DNA of 19,080 nucleotides from an uncultured Cytophagaceae bacterium (GCA_903837305.1 CAILUB010000037.1:1-19080); one strand, 5' to 3'; positions 1 to 7,781 are shown, counted from the stretch's first letter. Numbers and translations are program-made. The notes: a model not told the origin generated them from the letters alone.

Positions 1-1250
1 AAAAGAAAGCTATCATGGACAATGTGTCCGGGGTGACGCGCGACCGCCATTATGGTTACGGTCAATGGACAGGACGTTTCTTTACCGTGATTGACACGGG
101 AGGTTACGTGCATGGTTCAGAAGATAAATTTGAAGGAGCAATACGGGAACAAGTAGAATTAGCGATTGAAGAATCGGCGGTTTTATTGTTCGTGGTAGAT
201 TGCTCTACGGGTTTAACAGATTTAGATAAGGATTTTGCGAACGTTTTACGTCGTTCAAAGAAGCCGGTGATTTTGATCGCAAATAAAGCTGATACACACG
301 AAAAGGCTTATGCTGCTGCTGAATTTTATGAATTAGGTTTAGGCGATCCTTTTGCGATTGCTGCCGAAAGCGGAAGTGGTACGGGTGACATGCTCGATGC
401 GATGGTTTCTCATTTCAAAGATGAAGGAATCGAAAATCCAGAATTAGGCATTCCACGCGTGGCGATCTTAGGTCGTCCAAACGTAGGAAAATCCTCTTTC
501 TTGAATGCCATCTTAGGCAAAGATCGTTCGATTGTAACGGATGAAGCGGGAACCACGCGGGATGCGATTCAAAATCATTACACTCTTTACGGAAAAGATT
601 TCATCATTACTGATACGGCCGGTATTCGCCGCAAAGCGCGTATCGACGATAACATTGAGTACTATTCGGTCTTGCGTTCGATGAAGGCTTTAGAAGAATG
701 CGATGTAGCAATTATTATCATCGATGCGACCACTATCGATCCGTTAACGGGATTAGAGGCACAGGATATGAACATTGTCAGCATGGCGGACAAAGCGAAG
801 AAAGGGATTGTTTTAATGATTAATAAGTGGGATTTAGTGGCGAAAGACACCAATACTGCGGTTCAATTAGAGAAGGCAATTAAGGAGCGTATGGCGCCAT
901 TGAATTATATGCCTGTGATCTTTACTTCGGTCATGGAGAAGAAGCGTATCTTCCAAGCTTTGGAGTTAATGTTAAAGGTATATGAAAACCGTACACAGAA
1001 GATTTCTACATCGAAATTAAACGATGTGATGCTGGAGGTAATCGCAAGTTATCCGCCACCCGCTTGGAAAGGAAAATACATCAAGATTAAATACTGTACG
1101 CAGGTTTCGACCCCGTATCCGACCTTCATTTTCTTCTGCAATTTACCGCAGTACATCAAGGAAAGTTACGAGCGTTACTTAGAAAACCAGATGCGTAAAG
1201 CCTTTAATTTAGAAGGAACGCCTATTTCTCTATTCTTTAGAAAGAAATAG
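1..1250 (+). CDS. der: Ribosome biogenesis GTPase Der (EngA), 5' end cut by window
   Basis: Der is a tandem-GTPase protein that binds the 50S subunit late in its assembly. The reading frame is open from base 3 (K-K-A-I before the first Met at base 15), so that Met is internal; by comparison with full-length Der about 20-25 N-terminal residues, including the first P-loop, lie outside the window. Visible from domain 1 are switch I (GVTRDR), G3 (DTGGY) and G4 (NKAD). Domain 2 is complete: P-loop GRPNVGKSS, GTTRD, DTAGIRRK and NKWD. A C-terminal KH-like domain (about the last 90 residues) follows, with the family-typical PPPAWKGK stretch. The total would be near the usual 435 residues. The gene ends 21 bp inside the convergent propeller gene and no terminator separates them. 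Identification is secure. Confidence 0.97.
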   Translation, partial: KKAIMDNVSGVTRDRHYGYGQWTGRFFTVIDTGGYVHGSEDKFEGAIREQVELAIEESAVLLFVVDCSTGLTDLDKDFANVLRRSKKPVILIANKADTHEKAYAAAEFYELGLGDPFAIAAESGSGTGDMLDAMVSHFKDEGIENPELGIPRVAILGRPNVGKSSFLNAILGKDRSIVTDEAGTTRDAIQNHYTLYGKDFIITDTAGIRRKARIDDNIEYYSVLRSMKALEECDVAIIIIDATTIDPLTGLEAQDMNIVSMADKAKKGIVLMINKWDLVAKDTNTAVQLEKAIKERMAPLNYMPVIFTSVMEKKRIFQALELMLKVYENRTQKISTSKLNDVMLEVIASYPPPAWKGKYIKIKYCTQVSTPYPTFIFFCNLPQYIKESYERYLENQMRKAFNLEGTPISLFFRKK

Positions 1251-2267
1251 TTGCTGTATTTGGGAGAGGCTGATGAAACCGATTTGGCCTCTTCCACCTA
1301 CACCATAAATCCGATCTCCCACCTGACATATGTTGTGGTAGGGACTTTTGCCTAAGCTAATCCAACGCTTGGTGGATGGGTCAAAAGCCGAGCTTTCAGC
1401 TGGCCCCGATATAATCCAATAGGGAGCAGCCCACAAAATTTTCTCGACATAATAAGCTGGAGCTCCTGCTATTGGAGACCAATTCGTACCCCCATCTATG
1501 CTTTCTAAAACAGGTACGGGCCCCTCTTTAATGCGCGCGTAATTTCCACCGCCGATCCATAAATTCTTTGCATCACGGACACCGAGACTAAAAAATCCGG
1601 TTCCTTCGCCGCCTGGAATTTCTGCAAAAATATTTTCCCATTGTAGCGCATCCTTACTGCGCAATACCCGTGCTTTTTCACCTCCTCCGGTCACAATGTA
1701 ATAACCCTTTTTTGTCTTCTGTAAGCTAGATCCACTTGCTGCAAAAGCGGCTTCCCCTTTTTGTAAAGGCGGATGGTTCGTTGGGGTCAATACTTCGTAG
1801 TTGCGTCCTTTATCGCGGATGCGAATCAAGCCATAGAATGGGCCCGCAGGGTCGGATAAAACCAATCCTTGTTTGCCCTCCCAAATAATAGCATCAAAGA
1901 AATAGCCTTTCTCCTTGATTTGGAAGGCTAATTCCCAGCTTTTTCCTCCATTCTCTGTGCGGAAAATTTTGGCTGCCCCATCCTCTGCCGGGCCAGCGCT
2001 CATCAATAAGACCGTATTTTCGTCGAGTATCGCTAAATCTCGGAAGTCCAAAGAATCTGCCCCTGCAACCTTCGAAACCGTAAAGTGTTCGCCTCTATCA
2101 CTTGAGTGAATGACGGTACCGCGCGTTCCGCCTATCCAGATGTGGGAACCAAGGGATCGAATGGCTCGAAACGAGGCTTTGGTATCTAGTGAGAGGGAAT
2201 TCCATTGGCTGAAGCTTTGGAAAGCGCCTAAAAATAGGAGGGCGAAGAGTAGGATGTGTTTTCTCAT
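1230..2267 (-). CDS. Secreted BNR/Ycf48-like beta-propeller protein
   Basis: This encodes a 345-residue exported protein of unknown specific function. I chose the start at 2267 (MRKHILLF) rather than an in-frame Met six codons upstream, because it gives a clean signal peptide: two basic residues, a hydrophobic core LLFALLFLGAF, and a probable signal peptidase I site near QSFSQ, residue 21. The mature part carries Asp-box/BNR-type turns at about residues 55-61 (SSDRGEH), 104-111 (TENGGKSW), 204-210 (SKDALQW) and 257-263 (SIDGGTNW), spaced as in sialidase-like or Ycf48-type propellers. I see no catalytic residues of a sialidase, so a scaffold or binding role is more likely than hydrolysis. Bacteroidota genomes often label such genes 'oxidoreductase' or 'photosystem II assembly factor-like' without evidence. 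It is divergent from glnS and overlaps der by 21 bp at the 3' end. Confidence 0.8.
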   Translation of the reverse strand: MRKHILLFALLFLGAFQSFSQWNSLSLDTKASFRAIRSLGSHIWIGGTRGTVIHSSDRGEHFTVSKVAGADSLDFRDLAILDENTVLLMSAGPAEDGAAKIFRTENGGKSWELAFQIKEKGYFFDAIIWEGKQGLVLSDPAGPFYGLIRIRDKGRNYEVLTPTNHPPLQKGEAAFAASGSSLQKTKKGYYIVTGGGEKARVLRSKDALQWENIFAEIPGGEGTGFFSLGVRDAKNLWIGGGNYARIKEGPVPVLESIDGGTNWSPIAGAPAYYVEKILWAAPYWIISGPAESSAFDPSTKRWISLGKSPYHNICQVGDRIYGVGGRGQIGFISLSQIQQLFLSKE

Positions 2268-2310
2268 AGGTATATCGGGATGCAAATTACGGATTTTGGC
2301 AAATAATGAT

Positions 2311-2318
2311 TATTTTTG
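2311..2318 (+). promoter_or_regulatory. Candidate -7 element for glnS
   Basis: TATTTTTG matches the Bacteroidota -7 consensus TAnnTTTG exactly and lies 41 bp before the chosen glnS start. No TTTG sits 17-21 bp upstream; the nearest (2295-2298) is only 12 bp away, so the -33 half is weak. Its position inside the longer possible glnS reading frame (from 2306) supports the downstream start at 2360. Confidence 0.4.
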
Positions 2319-2359
2319 AACCTTACAGCTCAAATTTATTCGTCGAGACGGAATTATAC

Positions 2360-4030
2360 ATGGAAGAATTAAAACCCAAATCTCTTAATTTCTTAGAAGA
2401 AATCGTTCAAGAAGGTATCGCGTCTGGGAAGTACCCACAAGGTATTTTGACACGTTTCCCACCTGAGCCGAATGGTTACTTGCACATCGGTCACGCGAAG
2501 AGTATTTGCTTGAATTTTGGGTTAGCGCAGCGTTTCGGTGGAGGGACGAATTTGCGTTTTGATGATACAAATCCGGTGACGGAGGAGACAGAATATGTGG
2601 AGTCGATTAAGAAGGATGTTTCCTGGTTAGGATTTACTTGGGCAAACGAATTATATACCTCAGACTATTTTGAAGATTTATACCAATTCGCGGAGAAATT
2701 AATCACGCTTTCCTTCGCTTACGTAGATGATTCATCAGCGGCAGAAATTGCAGCTCAAAAGGGAACTCCTACCACTCCTGGACAGAATAGTCCCTTTAGA
2801 AACCGAAGTGTGGAGGAGAATTTGGCTTTATTCCGTGACATGAAGGCTGGTAAATACGAAGACGGGGACAAAGTTTTGCGGGCAAAAATTGATATGGCTC
2901 ATCCAAACATGCACATGCGTGACCCGCTGATGTACCGCATTCGCCACGTGAAACACCACCGATCAGGCGATAAATGGTGTATCTACCCGATGTACGATTT
3001 TGCCCACGGTCAAAGTGATTCCATCGAAGAAATCACCCACTCGATTTGTACACTTGAATTCGATGTTCACCGTCCACTATACGATTGGTTCTTAGATAAA
3101 TTGGGGATTTTCCCTTCCCATCAATATGAATTCGCCCGTTTGAACTTGTCCCACACGGTGATGAGCAAGCGTAAATTATTACAATTAGTGAATGAAAAAG
3201 TAGTCAGTGGCTGGGACGATCCACGCATGCCTACGATTTCAGGTTTACGCAGACGTGGATTTACTCCGGCTTCGATTCGCAACTTTTGCGAACGTATCGG
3301 GGTAGCGAAGCGCGATAATTTGATCGACTTAAGTTTGTTAGAGTTCTGTATTCGCGAAGATTTGAACAAGTCTGCGGACCGCGTGATGGCAGTATTGGAT
3401 CCGATTAAATTAGTGATCACAAACTATTCAGCGGATAAAACGGAGGATTTACAAATTGAAAATAACCCAGAAGCGGAGGTAATTACGAAGCGTTCGGTTC
3501 CATTCTCGAACGAATTGTATATCGAGCGTGATGATTTCATGATCGATCCACCTAAGAAGTTCTTCCGCTTAGGCGTAGGATTGCAGGTGCGTTTAAAAGG
3601 GGCGTACATCGTAACGTGTACAGATTTCAAAACGGATGCGGAAGGTAATGTGACGGAAGTGCACGCGGAATATATCCCAGAAAGCAAGTCAGGTCAAGAT
3701 ACGAGTGGTATTTCTGTGAAAGGAACGATTCATTGGGTATCTGTGGCTCACGCAGTAGCAGCCGAGGTTCGTAACTTTGATCGCCTATTGATCGTGGAGG
3801 ATGCGGCTGAATTAGGCGATGATTTCTTGAAATTTATTAATCCAGAATCGCTTCAGATTGTACCTAAAGTCTATGTGGAACCAGGATTGAAGGCAGCGAA
3901 AGAGGGTCAAGCTTTACAGTTTATCCGCAAGGGATATTATAGCTTAGATCAAGATTCTACCTCGGATAAACTCGTGTTTAACCGCACGGTGACTTTGAAA
4001 GACACCTGGGCGAAAGAAAAAGTCAAATAA
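2360..4030 (+). CDS. glnS: Glutamine--tRNA ligase (class I GlnRS)
   Basis: This enzyme charges tRNA-Gln with glutamine in the cytoplasm. The protein has 556 residues, against 554 in E. coli. The Rossmann-fold catalytic domain opens with the class I HIGH motif (GYLHIGHAKS, HIGH at residues 42-45), preceded by RFPPEPNG. The KMSKS-type loop reads VMSKR (267-271), as usual for GlnRS. FDDTNP and YVESIK, the GlnRS/GluRS signature region, are present, followed by the C-terminal beta-barrel anticodon-binding domain. I chose the Met at 2360 because the homologous N-terminus begins about there and because a -7 promoter element lies upstream inside the longer 2306 frame. A genuine GlnRS suggests direct charging, though that does not exclude GatCAB elsewhere. 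The stop codon directly abuts the stop of convergent ftsY (0 bp between). Confidence 0.97.
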   Translation: MEELKPKSLNFLEEIVQEGIASGKYPQGILTRFPPEPNGYLHIGHAKSICLNFGLAQRFGGGTNLRFDDTNPVTEETEYVESIKKDVSWLGFTWANELYTSDYFEDLYQFAEKLITLSFAYVDDSSAAEIAAQKGTPTTPGQNSPFRNRSVEENLALFRDMKAGKYEDGDKVLRAKIDMAHPNMHMRDPLMYRIRHVKHHRSGDKWCIYPMYDFAHGQSDSIEEITHSICTLEFDVHRPLYDWFLDKLGIFPSHQYEFARLNLSHTVMSKRKLLQLVNEKVVSGWDDPRMPTISGLRRRGFTPASIRNFCERIGVAKRDNLIDLSLLEFCIREDLNKSADRVMAVLDPIKLVITNYSADKTEDLQIENNPEAEVITKRSVPFSNELYIERDDFMIDPPKKFFRLGVGLQVRLKGAYIVTCTDFKTDAEGNVTEVHAEYIPESKSGQDTSGISVKGTIHWVSVAHAVAAEVRNFDRLLIVEDAAELGDDFLKFINPESLQIVPKVYVEPGLKAAKEGQALQFIRKGYYSLDQDSTSDKLVFNRTVTLKDTWAKEKVK

Positions 4031-5008
4031 TTACTTCTTCGCGAAAAGCGAATCCACGAACGTGGTCTTGTTGAATACTTGGAGATCGGAGATTTTTTCT
4101 CCCACTCCAATGTATTTGACTGGAATCTTGAACTGATCTGAGATTCCAATTACTACACCCCCTTTAGCTGTGCCGTCTAGCTTTGTAATCGCTAGAGAGG
4201 TAATCTCCGTAACTTTCGTAAACTCTTGGGCTTGGATGAAGGCGTTTTGGCCTGTTGAGCCGTCCAATACTAACATCACCTCGTGTGGCGCTTCTGGGAT
4301 GAATTTCTGAATCACGCGCTTGATTTTACCTAACTCGGTCATCAAGTTGACTTTCGTATGTAAACGTCCTGCTGTATCGATAATCACGATGTCTGCATTC
4401 ATCTCCACGGCTTGTTTTACCGCATCAAAAGCCACCGCAGCTGGATCCGTGTTCATTCCGTGATCAATCACCGGAATACCTACGCGTTCTCCCCACAGCT
4501 TCAATTGATCGACAGCTGCCGCACGGAAGGTGTCTGCTGCGCCTAACACGACCTTTAAGCCATTTTGATGAAATTGAGAAGCTAATTTACCGATGGTTGT
4601 GGTTTTGCCTACGCCATTAACACCTACCACCATGATGACGTAGGGTTTTTGCTTCGGTTCAGCGAAAGCATTCTCTAAAGAAGAAGATTGGTTTTCCTCT
4701 AATAGGGCTGCCACTTCTTCGCGTAATACCTTGTCTAATTCTTCTGTGGATACGTATTTGTCTCGTTCTACACGGCGCTCGATGCGCTCAATGATCTTCA
4801 AAGTGGTGGCGACTCCTACGTCTGAGGTTAATAAAATCTCCTCTAATTCATCCAGTATTTCTTCGTCTACTTTCGATTTTCCCACCACCGCACGGCCGAT
4901 TTTGGAGAATAATCCAGTGGACGTTTTCTCTAAACCTTGCTCTAACGCTTGAATCTCTTCTTGCTGCTGCGGTTCTGGTTTCTTTTTTAAAAAATCGAAT
5001 AATCCCAT
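4031..5008 (-). CDS. ftsY: Signal recognition particle receptor FtsY
   Basis: FtsY is the SRP receptor GTPase. It docks Ffh-bound ribosomes at the inner membrane and delivers them to SecYEG. The protein has 325 residues. A short charged N-terminus (MGLFDFLKKKPEP) replaces the long acidic A domain of E. coli and could act as a membrane-touching amphipathic segment. The N domain (about 30-110) is helical, and the G domain shows P-loop GVNGVGKTT (129-137), DTFRAAA (159-165), DTAGR (211-215), TKLDG (275-279) and the closing GVGEKISDL. I chose 5008 rather than an ATG 22 codons upstream because MGLFDFLKK is the recurring start in this family and the upstream codons overlap terminator sequence. It follows rpmG and DUF4295 on the same strand, an order common in Bacteroidota, but a strong hairpin lies between. 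Confidence 0.96.
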   Translation of the reverse strand: MGLFDFLKKKPEPQQQEEIQALEQGLEKTSTGLFSKIGRAVVGKSKVDEEILDELEEILLTSDVGVATTLKIIERIERRVERDKYVSTEELDKVLREEVAALLEENQSSSLENAFAEPKQKPYVIMVVGVNGVGKTTTIGKLASQFHQNGLKVVLGAADTFRAAAVDQLKLWGERVGIPVIDHGMNTDPAAVAFDAVKQAVEMNADIVIIDTAGRLHTKVNLMTELGKIKRVIQKFIPEAPHEVMLVLDGSTGQNAFIQAQEFTKVTEITSLAITKLDGTAKGGVVIGISDQFKIPVKYIGVGEKISDLQVFNKTTFVDSLFAKK

Positions 5009-5049
5009 GGGAGTGTTAAAATACGATACGAAGGTAAGCAAAATAAAAA

Positions 5050-5082
5050 AAGTCCCTTCAAGAAGGGACTTCAATTTTTTTT
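5050..5082 (-). terminator. Strong intrinsic terminator between DUF4295 and ftsY
   Basis: AAGTCCCTTC (5050-5059) pairs perfectly with GAAGGGACTT (5062-5071), giving a tight 8-10 bp stem. On the minus strand it is followed by T-rich sequence (5049-5041). A T8 run also follows on the plus strand (5075-5082), so it could work in both directions. Only minus-strand genes flank it, so it most likely ends or attenuates rpmG-DUF4295 transcription before ftsY. Confidence 0.85.
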
Positions 5083-5107
5083 AGATAGGTAAACGGGTAT
5101 TGAAAAA

Positions 5108-5260
5108 TTAGTTTTTCAATGCAGCGTTAACTTCATCTTGAAGGATGATTTCTTCTTTGAAGGTATAAGCTCCTGTGGTAGGATTCTTAACCGCCTTAAT
5201 GATCTTAGCGTACTTAACGCCGCCTTCTTTCTTCAGAGTTGCAACTACTTTCTTAGCCAT
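5108..5260 (-). CDS. DUF4295 family small protein (50 aa)
   Basis: This is a 50-residue basic protein beginning MAKKVVATLKKEGG and ending VNAALKN. It has the length and Lys-rich N-terminus of the DUF4295 family, found in Bacteroidota beside ribosomal protein genes. Its function is not established. Size, charge and its place 8 bp after rpmG suggest a ribosome-associated protein, but that is inference. The start ATG (5258-5260) is the only sensible one, and the frame closes at TAA 5108-5110, shortly before a strong terminator. The position is shared with other Bacteroidota, where rpmB, rpmG, DUF4295 and ftsY often lie in that order. Here rpmB is not adjacent. Confidence 0.9.
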   Translation of the reverse strand: MAKKVVATLKKEGGVKYAKIIKAVKNPTTGAYTFKEEIILQDEVNAALKN

Positions 5261-5268
5261 GGGTCAAC

Positions 5269-5451
5269 CTATTTAATTTCTTTATGTAAAGTAACTTTTT
5301 TCAAAACAGGGTTGTATTTTCTTAACTCAATACGTGCTGTTGTGTTTTTACGATTTTTCGTAGTGATGTAGCGAGACATACCTGGTAAACCAGTTTCTTT
5401 GTGCTCAGTGCATTCTAAGATTACTTGAATGCGATTTCCTTTCTTTGCCAT
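5269..5451 (-). CDS. rpmG: 50S ribosomal protein L33
   Basis: This 60-residue protein is L33, a small basic component of the large subunit near the E site. MAKKGNRIQVILECTEHK at the N-terminus and YITTKNRKNT in the middle are the L33 signature. Only one Cys is present, so the paired CxxC zinc ribbons of the zinc-binding L33 type are missing; this is the zinc-independent form. It is the first gene of a short minus-strand unit with DUF4295. A near-perfect Bacteroidota promoter lies upstream, giving a leader of about 35 nt. No Shine-Dalgarno is seen before the ATG, normal for ribosomal genes in this phylum. Confidence 0.97.
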   Translation of the reverse strand: MAKKGNRIQVILECTEHKETGLPGMSRYITTKNRKNTTARIELRKYNPVLKKVTLHKEIK

Positions 5452-5492
5452 AATAGATAAATCTTTTATCCGCCTCTGCTCGAAACGGAATG

Positions 5493-5523
5493 CAAAGGTA
5501 GAAGAATTTCTTTTTTTCCCAAA
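5493..5523 (-). promoter_or_regulatory. Promoter of rpmG-DUF4295
   Basis: Read on the minus strand: TTTG (5523-5520), exactly 19 bp, then TACCTTTG (5500-5493). This fits the Bacteroidota consensus TTTG-N19-TAnnTTTG in every fixed position. It would start transcription about 35 nt before the rpmG ATG, and it is the best promoter match in the window. Confidence 0.8.
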
Positions 5524-5526
5524 GCC

Positions 5527-5559
5527 TTTGCTAAAAATAGATAGAAAAATTTATTTTTA
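5527..5559 (+). promoter_or_regulatory. Candidate promoter of the nuoD operon
   Basis: TTTG (5527-5530), a 21-bp spacer and TATTTTTA (5552-5559) differ from the consensus only in the last base. Transcription would begin about 20 nt before the nuoD ATG. An alternative -7 (CATTTTTG, 5574-5581) would give a leaderless message. The -33 element is back to back with that of rpmG. Confidence 0.45.
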
Positions 5560-5585
5560 CCCGTTAGTTTTCCCATTTTTGTTTA

Positions 5586-6800
5586 ATGAATCCCATCCAG
5601 TACCAATTTCTTCCAGAAAATTTTGAGAACTCGGACCCGAACAAATTTCGAGTAGAGGATTTGAAATCGGAGGAGATGATCATCTCACTGGGACCGCAAC
5701 ACCCTTCGACCCACGGGGTGCTTCGTTTAGAGGTAATTTCGGATGGCGAATGGATAAAGGAAGTCATTCCGCACTTGGGGTATTTACACCGTTGTTTCGA
5801 GAAGCATGCAGAGGCATTGCCTTTTAACCAAATCATCCCTTACGTGGATCGTTTGGACTATATGGCAGCGATGAACTCGGAGCACGCCTATGTGATGGCG
5901 GTAGAAAAGATGCTGGATTTGACGGGCAAATTGCCCAAACGCATCGAATTCATTCGCGTCCTCGTAGCCGAATTGAATCGTATCGCATCGCATTGCGTCG
6001 CAATCGGGACTTATGGTTTGGATATTGGTGCTTACACTCCGTTTTTATGGTTAATGCGCGATCGCGAAGATATTCAGCGATTGCTGGAGTGGCTTTCTGG
6101 AGCTCGAATGTTGTATAATTATGTGTGGGTGGGGGGATTGTTCTATGATTTGCCTTTGGGATTTGAAGAGAAGGTGCAGCAATTAATTCCGGTGATCAAA
6201 AACACCATTAAAGAAGTAAAACAATTAGTAGAAGATAATAGTATATTCATCAAGAGAACCGCGAATGTGGGTGTTTTGCCCCTGAATGCGGCAATTAATT
6301 ATGGATGTACCGGTCCGGTGTTGCGGGGTTCTGGCTTGCCTTTTGACCTACGTCGCATCGATGCTTATTCGGTGTACCCAGAATTAGAATTTGACATTCC
6401 AGTAGGTGAAGGTGCGATGGGTACGGTGGGGGATTGTTGGGATCGCAACCATGTACGTCTACGCGAATGTGAGGAGTCTTTGCGGATTATAGAACAATGT
6501 TTAGTGGCCTTGCTTGGGGATGAGAAAAGGACGCGGGAGTTTGATCCTCAGGCTTTGGTTCCTAAAAAAATCCGTCCCAAAGCGATGGACACCTATGTGA
6601 GGGCCGAAAATCCAAAAGGAGAACTCGGTTTCTACATTCGCACGGATGGCCGCTCAGATATTCCAGAACGCTTGAAAGTGCGTGCATGCTCTTTCCACCA
6701 CCTTTCGGTGTTGCCCTATTTGGCGAAAGGAACCTATTTAGCAGATTTAGTAGCCATTATTGGATCCTTGGATCTGGTGATGGGTGAAGTAGATAGATAA
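5586..6800 (+). CDS. nuoD: NADH-quinone oxidoreductase subunit D
   Basis: NuoD is the 49-kDa-type subunit of respiratory complex I. It sits in the peripheral arm and, with NuoB, forms the quinone-reduction site. The 404-residue protein carries GPQHPSTHG (residues 36-44), whose first His (39) matches the quinone-head-group ligand of other complexes. The partner Tyr is Y92 in RLDYM. PHLGYLHR and the closing GEVDR are typical, and length is normal for an unfused NuoD, so it appears functional. It is oddly placed: no nuoC precedes it and no nuoE follows. The next gene, a polyprenyl synthase, starts 1 bp after its stop. It is divergent from rpmG. Other nuo genes must lie elsewhere if the complex is complete. 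Confidence 0.97.
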   Translation: MNPIQYQFLPENFENSDPNKFRVEDLKSEEMIISLGPQHPSTHGVLRLEVISDGEWIKEVIPHLGYLHRCFEKHAEALPFNQIIPYVDRLDYMAAMNSEHAYVMAVEKMLDLTGKLPKRIEFIRVLVAELNRIASHCVAIGTYGLDIGAYTPFLWLMRDREDIQRLLEWLSGARMLYNYVWVGGLFYDLPLGFEEKVQQLIPVIKNTIKEVKQLVEDNSIFIKRTANVGVLPLNAAINYGCTGPVLRGSGLPFDLRRIDAYSVYPELEFDIPVGEGAMGTVGDCWDRNHVRLRECEESLRIIEQCLVALLGDEKRTREFDPQALVPKKIRPKAMDTYVRAENPKGELGFYIRTDGRSDIPERLKVRACSFHHLSVLPYLAKGTYLADLVAIIGSLDLVMGEVDR

Positions 6801-6801
6801 G

Positions 6802-7779
6802 ATGAATAAAGCATTTTTAACAGCCCTCGAGGAGGAAATTAGTCGTTTAGATATAGGCCAAAACCCTAGTGAGCTCTACGATCCCATTCATTATTTAATG
6901 AGCTTAGGGGGCAAACGTATTCGCCCTGTACTCTGTTTATTATCCTATTCCCTCTTTAAATCGGATTGGGAAAAACAAGTTCCTGCGGCATTATCGGTCG
7001 AAATTTTCCACAATTTCACCTTGATGCACGACGACATTATGGACAAAGCGCCTCTACGTCGTGGCAAACAAACGGTGCACGAAAAATGGAATGACAATAT
7101 CGCCATTTTATCCGGCGACGTGATGCTGGTAAACGCCTACCAATACTTAAATAAGGTTCAAGGATTAAGTTTAGCAGAATTCCAACACTTACTAGGTCGC
7201 CTTTCACGCATCGCTGCGGAGGTCTGCGAGGGCCAACAATTCGATATGAATTTTGAAAGACGTGATGATGTAACGGTGGAAGAATACATTGAAATGATTC
7301 GTTTGAAAACGTCAGTTTTGATCGGATTCTCGATGGAGATGGGTGGTTTGCTCGCTTCAGCGCCTGCTGAGGTTTCGGATTCCTTATACCGCATTGGAGA
7401 AACCATCGGTCTCGGATTTCAATTGAAGGATGATTTATTAGACGTGTATGGGGATCCGGAGAAATTTGGGAAGCAGCCGGGCGGAGATATTTTAGCGAAT
7501 AAAAAAACCTATTTACTGATAAAAGCATTCGAAAAAGCAACGGGTTCTACGCTCGCTTCGCTGGAAAAATGGGTAGCTGCCACCGATTACGATGCGGTAG
7601 AAAAAGTACAAGCGGTTACCGCAATCTATGATTCCTTGGGTATAAAAGCGGAAACGGAAGCGGTCATCGCCTCCTATTTCGATGCTGCCTTTATGGAAAT
7701 TCAATCTCTGGCCATTTCCGAAGAGCAAAAATCAGCCTTGGTAAAGTTTATGAGCGGGTTGGTTGATCGGGAAGTTTAA
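6802..7779 (+). CDS. Trans-polyprenyl diphosphate synthase
   Basis: This enzyme condenses isopentenyl diphosphate onto an allylic primer to build linear isoprenoids such as quinone side chains or carotenoid precursors. The protein has 325 residues. GGKRIRP (36-42), the first Asp-rich motif DDIMD (77-81) followed by LRRG, and the second Asp-rich motif DDLLD (210-214) with GDxxxFGK are all intact. In the chain-length region before the first motif, Phe72 lies at -5 and Thr73 at -4. One aromatic at -5 is described for some geranylgeranyl-type synthases, so a C20 product is possible, but length cannot be fixed from this. It starts 1 bp after nuoD and shares the operon with dxr of the MEP pathway. 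Confidence 0.93.
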   Translation: MNKAFLTALEEEISRLDIGQNPSELYDPIHYLMSLGGKRIRPVLCLLSYSLFKSDWEKQVPAALSVEIFHNFTLMHDDIMDKAPLRRGKQTVHEKWNDNIAILSGDVMLVNAYQYLNKVQGLSLAEFQHLLGRLSRIAAEVCEGQQFDMNFERRDDVTVEEYIEMIRLKTSVLIGFSMEMGGLLASAPAEVSDSLYRIGETIGLGFQLKDDLLDVYGDPEKFGKQPGGDILANKKTYLLIKAFEKATGSTLASLEKWVAATDYDAVEKVQAVTAIYDSLGIKAETEAVIASYFDAAFMEIQSLAISEEQKSALVKFMSGLVDREV

Positions 7780-7781
7780 CG

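Noticed and set aside
2306..2359. Longer glnS with 18 extra N-terminal codons
   Set aside because: The extension is not expected from the family N-terminus and overlaps a promoter-like element at 2311-2318.
4038..4052. TTCGC/GCGAA stem at the glnS-ftsY junction as a terminator
   Set aside because: Only 5 bp with no T-run on either strand and it lies in ftsY coding sequence.
5083..5094. AGATAGGTAAAC after the 5050-5082 hairpin as a further copy of the uxuA repeat
   Set aside because: It differs from TAAATAGGTA and lies in a different context; the similarity of a short A/T-rich word is not enough.
5266..5275. AAATAGGT on the minus strand before DUF4295, similar to the repeat before uxuA
   Set aside because: It contains the rpmG stop codon (AAA TAG), so the match is explained by coding sequence and chance.
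7037..7540. 167-codon open frame on the minus strand inside the polyprenyl synthase gene
   Set aside because: It is wholly antisense to a well-supported gene, has low-complexity Pro/Arg/Ser-rich composition and no recognisable motif; a shadow frame.
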